Source of the DNA: Ooceraea biroi
Taxonomy: Eukaryota > Arthropoda > Insecta > Hymenoptera > Formicidae
Assembly (NCBI RefSeq): GCF_003672135.1
Contig: NC_039507.1
Span: forward strand, 4,665,624 to 4,729,623
DNA length: 64,000 bases
Direction of reading: 5' to 3'
The position numbers and the translations under genes are program-made. Below, in pieces: positions 55,086 to 64,000 of this stretch (its first letter is position 1; each line of letters opens with the position of its first letter). Under the pieces are notes generated by a model. That model ran no database searches and was not told where the DNA came from. It saw only the letters and a program-made list of their open reading frames with translations.

Positions 55086-55149
55086 ATTATGACATGATAT
55101 GATAGCTGTTAGAAGTGTGACGAGAATTCATGTCATGTCATGTCATAAT
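55086..55149. repeat. Hairpin with 17-bp arms (one mismatch) and TCATG tandem repeat
   Basis: ATTATGACATGATATGA (55086-55102) and TCATGTCATGTCATAAT (55133-55149) are inverted with one mismatch and a 30-nt loop. The right arm is part of a (TCATG)n tract at 55128-55146. It may be a simple-repeat palindrome or a small foldback. Confidence 0.45.
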
Positions 55150-58100
55150 CAATACAATACGGGCGAAAGAAAGAAACAGTACTGATTAAGTTTATAAACT
55201 CGTCTGTAAGATTTATGCGAATATGTCTGACAGAATGATAACTACTTCAGTGACGACATGCGTCATCCGTGACACGGGCGCAACCGCAGCTTTCTCGTTC
55301 TTAGATGCAGGAAGAGGCATCTCGAAGATTGCATACATCGGCATCTAGAAACGCTTCCGCACAACCGACAGATGTAACCGTACGATGGAATAATTGTGCA
55401 AGCGATATCTCACACTGACATATTTGAGGAATACACAAGTAATAGAACTTCGCGTTTCTGGTTTCATTTGTGATTCAACGTTCTGATGAGAAACTAAAGT
55501 CCGTATTTGTGTAGGTTTGATTGTGTAAGATTTCTCTTATCTACGGAAAATCGCGGGAACCGTCGGTTCAGATATTACATGTTACATAACGTATATCAAT
55601 GAAGTATGCATTTTGTTTGCAATTTTATTTAAACTTTAAATGCCACATAAAACTAGAAATACATCCAGCAAAATTGCCGCTTTGCATCTAATTATTCTAA
55701 ATAATAATCTAATTATTCTAAATAATCCTTATAATTTCCCCAGTTTTTACTTGATAGTCTTAATTGCTAATTTTCAATGTGACAGTTCTACTTTTTAAAT
55801 TAGGCATAAGTTTTATCAAAATTTAGTAAATAAATGAACACATTATGATGCATCATTACAGTAAGTGCTCAATATTGAAGCGCAAAGCCACAAATTTTCT
55901 CATACGTGACAAATATACGGATAATTCCAAGCATGAGTCACGGTAGGTGAAGGTAAGAACCTTCCGGCAATCTTGGTGTGAACGTCGGATTATTACGCTA
56001 TTCCGTGATGTCGGAGTTGTCTTTATGGGCGGTATCACAGATTATAATAAAGATCATTGCTCGACCCCTTTTCAAGGCAACATATTAACGTTACTGTCGA
56101 CATTATTGCTGCTGTTGATTGACGATGCGTCATTCTCAGCTTTTATTCGCTCTTCAGAATAGTAAAATCAACCAAAGTTGCCAACTACAGTAATTTGACA
56201 TTATTTACTCTTCTCGCGGAAGATTTTTATGGCACTAGTAATATATTTCTTATATAACTTCCTATTAATAACTGCGATTCTTTAATTAACGCCGCGAGAT
56301 ATAAAGACCTTTCTTCGGTGAAGGTGAAGACAGTTCTTCGGTTTCTTCAAGATTGCTACGTCCAAAGTATGCGTTAGGCAATCGTTGATGCAGAAGGACG
56401 TTCCTGTTTCGATGTCACCACGTTTTTTTTTCATTCTTGAAGATTGCTGATAAATCACGATAATAATAAATATAACGGATAATGACTATTGAGTTATCAA
56501 CCGACTTATCCTGAGTCGACACTATTCGTGAGCATTCCGTGCCGTCTAATTGTTGCGGTCTGTGTAGATGCAAGTGGTACAGACGGAAGAGTACCTTTGT
56601 GGATGTGCGGCAGTAACCATCTGCGGGAGTGTAATTCTCCCGGCGTGGAAACTGGCAAACAAAGAGCTGGCATTTGAATGCCAGCGACTGCGACTCGCGT
56701 CTGGTATGATCGAGCACGGACTTCGTGATCCTAGAATCGAGGCTTCTCTGTTTTAAATCTCCACCTTTTTCATTAAACTACGCCCAGATCGTTGTTTCCC
56801 CGTTTCACTGCACAGTTGCAACACAAATATATGGATCACCAAACAGGTTAAATAATGCTTAATCTTTATATGCTATATAACACTGTTGTTAATTCCTTTT
56901 TTTTTAAACATTAGTAACATATATGCTGCAATAAAAAATAGTTTTCTAACAGGAACTTACTAAAAAACTTAAAACTTAAAACTTAAATGAATTATACTTT
57001 TACAATATAAAAATCAATGTGTCTCTATAATCGATGTAATTATTTTCTTCTTAAACTTTTTAAACATTTTTAAATATTTTTGTCAAAACTAAATTGTTTT
57101 TCATTTTTTTTACTTATTTCAGCAACTAGATATATAATTAAAGCATCGTGAATGAAAAGACTCAATTGCTTAGAAATGACCATAAATACAATAGTGAATT
57201 CACACATTCGCTTTCACAACACTTTCCTATTACAACTAAATTTTAAACTTTATCAGACTGCAATGGTCTAAATGGCAATACTATAATTAACACTCAATTA
57301 AATGCTTTCCATTTCTTTCTAAGTAAATTGCATTTAAGAAATATTTCAAACCGCGTCATATAAGCAGCAATTTGCTATTATAAATCACAACTAACCGTTT
57401 TACGCGAAATTTTTTCAATATTAATAAAAGCTTAAAACTATCACTGTACTATCGTGAATCGTAATAAGAAATAAACCAAACTATCCATTTAAATTCTAAT
57501 AACAGTATAAAACAGAACTCACGTTAATATCAGTCCAATTTCTTATTTCTAGATAATCTTTGCTATATTTTTTATATATGCCTATGATCAGTTTCACTTT
57601 CACATTATCGATAAAAACGGCAGGATTCATTTATGTAAATCATCGATATATCGGATAAACTATGGTGACACAAATTATTTTATTCGTGAAATTGCTCTCT
57701 ATTAGGAGACATATCGCTCAATCAATCAAAAAATCACCTGTGGCAAGTAGAGAAAGTAAAATAATATGAATCGCGTAGGTCAATGACCATTACTTTTGGA
57801 ACTTCATTAATAATACTTGATATAGCAGCAGACAGAGAAAATCGCGTGCAAATTACAATGTTTAGCACCTGACGTGTCGCAGAAATACTAGTTCCATTTT
57901 AGTATGCAAATCGTGCTCTTAAATTATTGATTATATTGGTTACTTAATAAATTTTTACTCGCTATTTCCAATATATATTTTCGAAAGCGACAGGAAAAAA
58001 TAATGGACACAAATAAATATAAAATAATAATAAATAACATTAATTAGTTATGTCAATAATCTTTAAAAATGCGACTTTTTATATAGAATAAGTATTAAAT

Positions 58101-60704
58101 TCTGAGTTGAAAGTATTCTGATTTAATTCCTACCGAAATTATTGTGAAAAACCGTATTTATTTAAGAAGAATAAGAGAATGAGATGAGATATTATACTAT
58201 AGACACTTTTCTTCATAGAAGTCAATATATCTTGAAGCTTTTCCAGAGAATATTTAATAACAGGATAATCAAACGATGCACACGTCATTTTCATTCATTT
58301 TACAAGTGGAAGTCATAAAGATGAAAGTTATGGATTGGTAGTTCCGATAACAACATAGTCGGTATAAAGAGAAATCTCTATATAGGTATCATTTGTTCTT
58401 GGGAAAGATTATAATTTAAACGTCCAGATGCGGGAAGTCTTAATTGTGGTTTCCACATATGACCAATAAAGTACTATGTAATTTTATAAACGTGTAATCA
58501 GGCTGTAACTTAGATACCTTGAACCATCTTGGTTAATTATATTGTATGTTTGATTTAATTTAATTTATATATATTTATATATTTAATTTATATATTTTTT
58601 ATATTTATTTCTCTCAATTATTTGATGCTCATTGATGAAAATTAATATAGACATTGTGTATTAAATAATTTAATAGCTATCATGAGATATATCAAAGAAT
58701 GAAGTTGCTCGTAGATATACATGTAGAAAGTCACAAGTAGTCCGTAGAAAACAATGACGAGTCTAACTGGTTTTCCATCCCACGCAATTTAAGTGAAGAA
58801 GCTGGAATCATTAACGGCAAAACAAGGAATTAAAGTCAGCTAATCATCGTAATTAATCTAATCAATAACAGACCGGTTACCGTTTCTCCCTCATGTTCTC
58901 CCTGAATCAATATATCTTTCCTTTTCGCAGTTTATCCGCTTTTAGAAACCGGAATACACCACTTTTATAGTAAATGCATTTGCATCGTCACGTCAACATA
59001 TTCAACGATATTTCATAGGATTATTACCCGTCATAACCGATCTCGCGGATTTAACGAGCAAAATATCTCCCGCGGCGATTGTAATATGCAGAACTGAATG
59101 TGGATGGCCAGATGATTGAGGAAACACTTCTGGAACACTTGTGGAAAGTACGAAATCATTGCACCGAGAGCGCATACGTAATCTGTTCGTCTTCTTCTAT
59201 CAAACTCAAATCTTTCTACATCCATTTCAATTTTCTCGTCTGTGCGTCTGCCACCCATGGCTACGTATCTGTTTGTACAATGATTCTAGTGAATTCTAAT
59301 CAATCTGAATCGTTTCCTGATGACGTGAAACGGCGCAACCTAATACATAATCCTTCGCCATAACATATTTCAATAGAAATTTCAATGCACCTTTTTCTAT
59401 AAACTTTTATATTTCACTTATATGATACTGGCTAGCAGTTTGTCATCGATTATACAAATATCTATAATTCTATAATCGCAATTATTTATTTATTTTTATT
59501 TGTAATGACTACTTTATTAATAATTATCAATATGTTCATTTTATTATGTTCGTGAAAAAGTAAATAGCATTTAAATAGCAATTAAAAATATGGAATTTTT
59601 AATTTGCAGTTTATGTCATAAATAAATATATTATATATAAATATGATATATATAAACACACAAAATAATAATAAAAATTTTTATATTACATACATTCTTA
59701 AAAATTAAATAAGATGCTAATTATGCATGTAATAAAAGTTGTTAGGTAAGATACAGTACTGTCGATGTATTATCTACCATCGATACATTATTCTCAATTC
59801 TCCTCAGTTGACAAACTGATACCTACTATAGAGAAATTATATTTCGCTATGCTTCGAGGATATTCGTATTTGTGACAACACAAAGTCGCATGTGTATATG
59901 CACCACTGACAGTAATGTTGGTAATGTCAGTTTCATTTTTTATTAAGTTCCATCTAAATGATGGCGCTTTCGCGACGGAGTTCGCTCGCCACTCCAGCTT
60001 CCCCTTACATTGTAAACTATTTTCTAGTTTGCTTTTACATGTAAAAGCTAAATTATGAAAAGATATAAAAATATTATTATTTAATTATATTAACAATTCC
60101 ACCATATTGTTTATGCAAAATGATATGGAATGTAATAATTCAATACTATTCTATTACACAAGATGTAGATGGATGTATATTCTTGTTTTATTCACAATTT
60201 ATGCATAATAGGTTGAATGTGACGTTGGAACTTTTTTTCTTTTGTGGTATAAATAAGAACGCACTTGACTGCATTTAAATGTAAATTTTAATTCTAGAAA
60301 AGAATTTATAATTCTGCGTGAATAAAAAAAAACGCCTTTGGTCGATAAAATAGAGGACTCCAATCGATCAAATAAAGTATATTATCAAATGTAGCGCTGC
60401 CTTACAAAATCCAAAGCATTTATCGCATGCCAATAATAGCGATTCCATTAAAATATAATTGAATTTTGTTAATTTCAGTTTTTAAATTCTGCACATTTTC
60501 ATACAATACAATATCTTTTTCGAAATATTTGTGATACTGATGCAACGTTAAACTTTATAAGAAATAACGATTAATATTTAGTTTTTCTGTTTAGACGTTT
60601 CGTATGTTTCTCTTACAGCAATACAGGATTCATAAAGACTAAAGAGGGAATTGAATAATTTATAAAGATATAAATAAACTGCGAAAATATATAATAAATT
60701 ATTT

Positions 60705-60710
60705 TTTATT
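60705..60710 (-). terminator. Candidate polyadenylation signal AATAAA for the cytokine-like gene
   Basis: This is the first canonical hexamer on the minus strand downstream of the stop codon at 61462. It lies in AT-rich DNA, so chance occurrence is possible. Confidence 0.35.
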
Positions 60711-60944
60711 GTGATAATTTGTATAAAATTGATAAATAAGTTATTAGGCCATATAGTGTATAATATATTACATCTTGAGTTAAATAATAAATATATAATA
60801 CTGTGTGAAATAAAAGTTGTCTCTTTTCTACAAATAATGTCTTTCATAATTTATGTATCACTACGAGTGATCACTTGTGTAACAAAAACACAACAAATGA
60901 TTGTCGCCGTGTGACTATCACAAAATGCAACCATAGATTCCTAA

Positions 60945-61015
60945 GACTTGATAGTGGTTGCAGGATATCTTCTACGATATACATTATTAATAGTTTGCGA
61001 AGATACTATCAAGTC
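60945..61015 (-). repeat. Inverted repeat (11-bp perfect arms) in the predicted 3' UTR
   Basis: GACTTGATAGT at 60945-60955 is the exact reverse complement of ACTATCAAGTC at 61005-61015. Further inside, ATCTTC and GAAGAT can also pair. The stem would form in the predicted 3' UTR next to the AU-rich element. It could be an RNA stem-loop or a remnant of a small inverted-repeat element. Confidence 0.5.
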
Positions 61016-61461
61016 AAATAAATAAATAATTATAAATAATTAAAATACTATATAAATCATCTGTTATATGTAAGAATAAATACTACTTTCGAATAAATAG
61101 CTCGAAGAATAAATATTTGATCGACAGTAATGACTTCAATAAATAATGAGTATAAATATAAATGCGAGAAATAAGTCGCGTCAATAAACAATTTAGGAAA
61201 CTTTCGCGAAACTGCGAATTCATAATCCCCGATCTCGTAACATTCGCTACATGACCGGCAATTATTGTCATTGACTTCAATGTTAACTGCACCGTCATGC
61301 AGAGACAGAGACGCGCTTTTGTAGCAATAGTCGCGGCAAGTGCTAAATTAATTTACATCAGTCGCGTCCGCCTGCCTGACTGTTGCGTCTTCGTGTGTCA
61401 TTCGCGGCTGCGAATGATCGATGACCTGCTGACGACAGTCTACTGCTTGCTTTCGTTATCT

Positions 61462-61788
61462 CTAATACTTGAATACGTGCCTCCAGGCATGTAGATAATC
61501 CCGGTATTTGAGTAAAACTCCCCAGTCCCTGACGAGCCTCCTCGTGTCATCGACGGGGTTTCGTTCGACGCTGCTCATAATGCTCCTTTCGACACGTGTC
61601 GGCAGTTGCAACGATGGCAGGGCGAGGATGTTGCTCTCGACCTCACACAACATCATCATCAAGTACGACTGGGTCGTCCTAAGAGCCTGCTGGACCTGAG
61701 TATCCCATATCTCGTCCTCGATTAACTCCTCAAACGCCACCGCGAATTTCTGGAGGTCCATGTGCAACTTCGGGAAATGGTTGACGAT
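61462..61788 (-). CDS. Exon 2 (last coding exon) of the four-helix cytokine-like protein (residues 121-228 and stop)
   Basis: This is the C-terminal coding exon. It starts at ATC after the acceptor GTTTGCAG (boundary 61789/61788) and ends at TAG 61464-61462. Its 108 codons join the upstream exon in phase 0 without a frame change. Residues about 105-147, spanning the junction, form helix B. Residues 152-176 form helix C and contain the second mature cysteine, C168 (YLMMMLCEVE). A Pro-containing loop (178-200) follows, and residues 199-227 form helix D (LLKYRDYLHAWRHVF). In IL-6/LIF-family cytokines, helix D carries an L-x-K-Y-[KR] pattern and a distal Phe, and a disulfide ties the segment before helix A to helix C. 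C39 and C168 fit that geometry. Insect Unpaired proteins that activate Domeless-JAK/STAT belong to this structural class, so an Unpaired-like ligand is a reasonable inference, but orthology is not shown. An extra exon inside the intron cannot be excluded. Confidence 0.82.
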   Translation of the reverse strand: MVNHFPKLHMDLQKFAVAFEELIEDEIWDTQVQQALRTTQSYLMMMLCEVESNILALPSLQLPTRVERSIMSSVERNPVDDTRRLVRDWGVLLKYRDYLHAWRHVFKY

Positions 61789-62239
61789 CTGCAAACGATC
61801 ATTGTTGCAAAATTATTGCTTCGGTTTTGGCCATAGTTGGATGTGAATCCAAATCGTGGAAACTGTTCGTACTTAAGCTTGCTGTTAATATTCATTCATA
61901 TGTGTGACCCCGACTTCAAGATATTAATAAACACTGACAGAAAGATAAGTCACGATTGCTAATAGCATCACTTCCTTTCTTACATAGCTGACGAAACTGT
62001 TAATGTCAATTGTAAACATTGTTCGCGTTTGAAATTATTCTATCAAGCTCGCATGAATATTAATGAACATTTTATCTACTACTACTTTTAGTGTGCTGTT
62101 TAAAGAATTCAAAGAGGAACTCCAGCGAAGATAGTTAAAGTTATCTATACTTAAATTTACCCATATTCTTTTGCATGCATGAGCTTCGTCATTCTTATCT
62201 ATAGCGCAATTGTAACAATTTACTTTTAAATTTATGTAT

Positions 62240-62293
62240 AGGGTGAGTCAATAATGGATATATTCGAGATGGACAAAGTTATTGCCTCACCCT
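62240..62293. repeat. 54-bp foldback with 15-bp terminal inverted repeats (MITE-like)
   Basis: AGGGTGAGTCAATAA (62240-62254) and TTATTGCCTCACCCT (62279-62293) are inverted copies with one mismatch, separated by 24 bp. The left end abuts TATA. AGGGTG-type ends are common among insect DNA transposons, so this may be a minimal or internally deleted terminal-inverted-repeat element inside the cytokine intron. No transposase is present. Confidence 0.5.
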
Positions 62294-63016
62294 GTGTGTA
62301 TATGTTTATATATTTATATATTAAGAAAACCAAATTTAAACGTAAGCTTAAGAAAGTCCGAAAAACATTTAAATGGATGTTCGATGCAGTTCTAAAACTG
62401 TTTTATTTAATAACGACTTCAGCAAAAACTTGCGCAGAAATGCAATTCGCGAATCGTGGATAATGCAAGTCGAAAAAGAATTTTATAATCGAGAATTTTT
62501 AAATCTAATTTCCGTTTACGTCATCGCGACAAGCGCGGCTTAATTGTCGCGAAGCGCTTAAGTTAAATCCTACCTCCATAAAGTCCCACCTTCCGGAAAG
62601 GCGCAACTAAAATCGCAACAAGTGCAACAACACGGATCAATGTTTCTGCAATCCGTGGCGATCGGGGCGTGGCAGCGGGCGGAAAGGGGGCTGCGTGCCC
62701 CCCCGAATGCCGGCATCCGGGGAGTACCGCGGGTTGCGATATCAGCCCGCGTTATCAACGTGCTCGCATCGAGGAGGCAGACGAGCGCGATTACGCAGCC
62801 GCGCGATCCGGCGAACATGAGTGCATATGTACCACCGCGTTGCGCGCGCACTGCACGAGTGACCGTGCTCGCTCCTGCTCGCCTGCTACCTTATAATAAT
62901 TACCGTCTCATTAAAATTTGTTATTTAACGTTGCGTTAATCAATTGCAACCGGGTGGTCAGCGTGCCGGCCGGTCGCTGAAAACGCGACGGCAGCCTGCA
63001 ACGGCGCGAGGCTCCG

Positions 63017-63033
63017 CTCTCTCTCTCTCTCTC
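63017..63033. repeat. (CT)n microsatellite in the cytokine intron
   Basis: Eight CT dinucleotides within the GC-rich part of the intron. Confidence 0.95.
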
Positions 63034-63573
63034 GTTTCCGCGCGCTCGCTCCCCGTCTCTCACCTGCACGCGGTGGAGCCCTGCTCCGGGTTGCTCTTTC
63101 ATTTCTGCTACACGATAACGATGGTTACGAGCGATGAATATTAATGATCGAGAAGAAATCAACGGCCTGAGGTGAATAACGTCACGAATGTCGGGTGAAG
63201 GGACGTACGACAGAGAGAACATGACTGAGAGAGCCGACGCAGTCGACAGTTGCAGTGATAAGTACTATCGCGTCGGTGTATGTACATGCATATATGTATA
63301 TGTATATGGTATCACGTAGAATCTAAAACCCTATAAACGAGATCCAATTTAGAAAATATCAAGCGGCTTTCTAAGAGGGTTCCACGATTGCGGCACCTTT
63401 TTACCAGCGAAATAAATACGCAAGTGCAATTCGTGCCGCGTATTCGTGTTAAGAGCTCTTGATGGTCGGACGAACCGCTGTGTGAAACGCTCAACAGCAA
63501 CGGCAAGCTTAGGCCTCGCAGCACGAAACACGTACCAGACAAACGACTCGATTAATCGAGTGACTGCACTCAC

Positions 63574-63933
63574 CGTTTGAGAATCTGCGCTCGCCAGTCT
63601 CCGTACGAGATTCACGTCCTTCTTGTCGGGCACCCAATTAGGTATGTACTGATGATCGTGGACGCCGATTCTGACTCTCTCGTACAAGTAGTCGTAGTCT
63701 CGATTCAGGTAGTCGTTCATCGTCAGCTGATGCTGCAGCTTGAGGCTCTCCAGGCTGATCCTCAGTTCCTCCTCGAGATTTTCCGACGACGCGACTTCCA
63801 CCTCGAAATCTTCGCCGCACGGCAGGTGCCACGATGGCACCGTCGACCTGGCTGTCCTTCTTGGAGCGGCCGCAGCAACGGCGAGGATGACTGCGATCAG
63901 GCAGACCCTCTTAAGGAACATGTTTGAATTCAT
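63574..63933 (-). CDS. Exon 1 of a secreted four-helix cytokine-like protein (residues 1-120)
   Basis: This is the N-terminal coding exon of a predicted 228-residue secreted protein. Translation starts at ATG 63933-63931, with A at -3; a second in-frame Met is residue 5. Residues 1-22 form a typical signal peptide: a basic n-region (LKR), a hydrophobic core (CLIAVILAVAAA), and cleavage near A22/A23. The mature part begins with an Arg-rich stretch. It has one cysteine at residue 39 (WHLPCGED), a long amphipathic helix at about 49-76, a Tyr-rich acidic loop, and the start of a second helix near 105. The exon ends after 120 complete codons at a consensus donor (ACG|GTGAGT, intron from 63573), so the intron is phase 0. 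Translation running past that donor is intronic. No N-X-S/T glycosylation sequon is present. That this is a real gene is well supported; the cytokine assignment rests on architecture, not a database match. The nearest alternative is another helical secreted protein. Confidence 0.85.
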
Positions 63934-64000
63934 TCTCGCGAATTTCTTTGCGACTGCTCTTCAAGACTTAAGGGCAATCTCGAGACTCAACGGAAAGTGC

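Larger units (their letters stand above)
48421..60699. other. Gene-free stretch, AT-rich with a GC-rich block at about 51.2-53.4 kb
   Basis: The GC-rich block leaves minus-strand frames of 83-95 codons open (51578-51829, 52102-52368, 53152-53439), partly driven by the (GAC)n repeat. From 56.8 to 60.7 kb the sequence is very AT-rich with nothing recognisable. The 55.1-kb hairpin is listed separately. Confidence 0.5.
60700..61461 (-). other. Predicted 3' UTR of the cytokine-like gene with an AU-rich element
   Basis: On the minus strand downstream of the TAG stop, the first AATAAA is at 60710-60705, implying a 3' UTR of about 750 nt. No AATAAA or ATTAAA was seen between it and the stop. Within 61019-61160 the minus strand has about ten ATTTA pentamers, including two overlapping TTATTTATT nonamers at 61025-61017 and 61029-61021. 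Such elements recruit mRNA-decay factors in labile cytokine transcripts. General AT-richness makes isolated pentamers unremarkable, but the local density is high. The 3' end itself is a prediction. Confidence 0.4.
61789..63573 (-). other. Phase-0 intron of the cytokine-like gene
   Basis: The intron starts with GTGAGT (63573-63568) and ends with TTTGCAG (61795-61789). Phase-0 introns are typical of helical cytokine genes. Its upstream half (about 62560-63250) is strikingly GC- and CpG-rich with CT microsatellites, which leaves chance frames open on both strands. Those frames show no domain, signal peptide or paired splice sites and are not called as genes. The downstream half is AT-rich and carries the short foldback at 62240-62293. 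The GC-rich part could be an intronic enhancer or an alternative promoter; the sequence does not settle this. Confidence 0.7.

Noticed and set aside
62570..63222. Several 75-105-codon frames inside the cytokine intron
   Set aside because: GC-rich intronic DNA open on both strands, with no splice sites compatible with the flanking exons and no domain.
63349..63573. Continuation of the cytokine exon-1 frame for 74 more codons
   Set aside because: A consensus donor GTGAGT at 63573 and a phase-matched second exon explain the gene better; the readthrough part is basic and unlike the helical protein.

Overview
The window reads as nuclear DNA of an insect, most likely a hymenopteran and plausibly an ant. 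AT-rich intergenic DNA alternates with GC-rich patches, CpG shows no sign of depletion, exons are short and separated by introns with metazoan splice signals, simple-sequence repeats are frequent, and there are no operons, ribosome-binding sites or long prokaryote-like reading frames. The species cannot be named from the sequence alone. Most open frames are chance frames in CpG-rich DNA, so the gene list is deliberately short.

The one well-supported protein gene is at the right end on the minus strand (61462-63933). It has two coding exons joined by a phase-0 intron of 1785 bp. The 228-residue product has a signal peptide, four predicted amphipathic helices and two cysteines in the mature protein. 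This architecture matches a class-I four-helix cytokine of the IL-6/LIF type, the class to which insect Unpaired (JAK/STAT) ligands belong. Its predicted 3' UTR carries about ten AUUUA pentamers, two overlapping UUAUUUAUU nonamers and a strong inverted repeat before the first downstream AATAAA. Together these suggest a rapidly turned-over secreted signal.

The left and middle parts (1-61 kb) are gene-poor. At 36.8 kb (minus) there is an isolated first coding exon: a clean signal peptide, a phase-1 donor and an upstream TATA box. It probably starts a small secreted protein whose remaining exons are uncertain. At 10.5 kb (minus) a zero-length recursive-splice signal is followed by a second donor, which suggests that a long minus-strand intron crosses this area. 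Two groups of CACGTG E-boxes (31.8-31.9 kb and 34.4-34.6 kb) look like regulatory DNA, and the first has a TATA/Inr-like core promoter beside it. Weaker candidates are a cysteine-containing plus-strand ORF at 23.4 kb, a possible exon at 34.0-34.3 kb, and a possible retrotransposon relic at 22.1-22.3 kb.

Repeats include a diverged 70-bp direct repeat at 6.2/6.7 kb, several hairpins (29.6, 55.1, 60.9 and 62.2 kb, the last like a minimal inverted-repeat transposon), a 5S-rRNA-like fragment at 48.3 kb and many microsatellites. No tRNA gene, intact transposon, viral gene or CRISPR array was seen.
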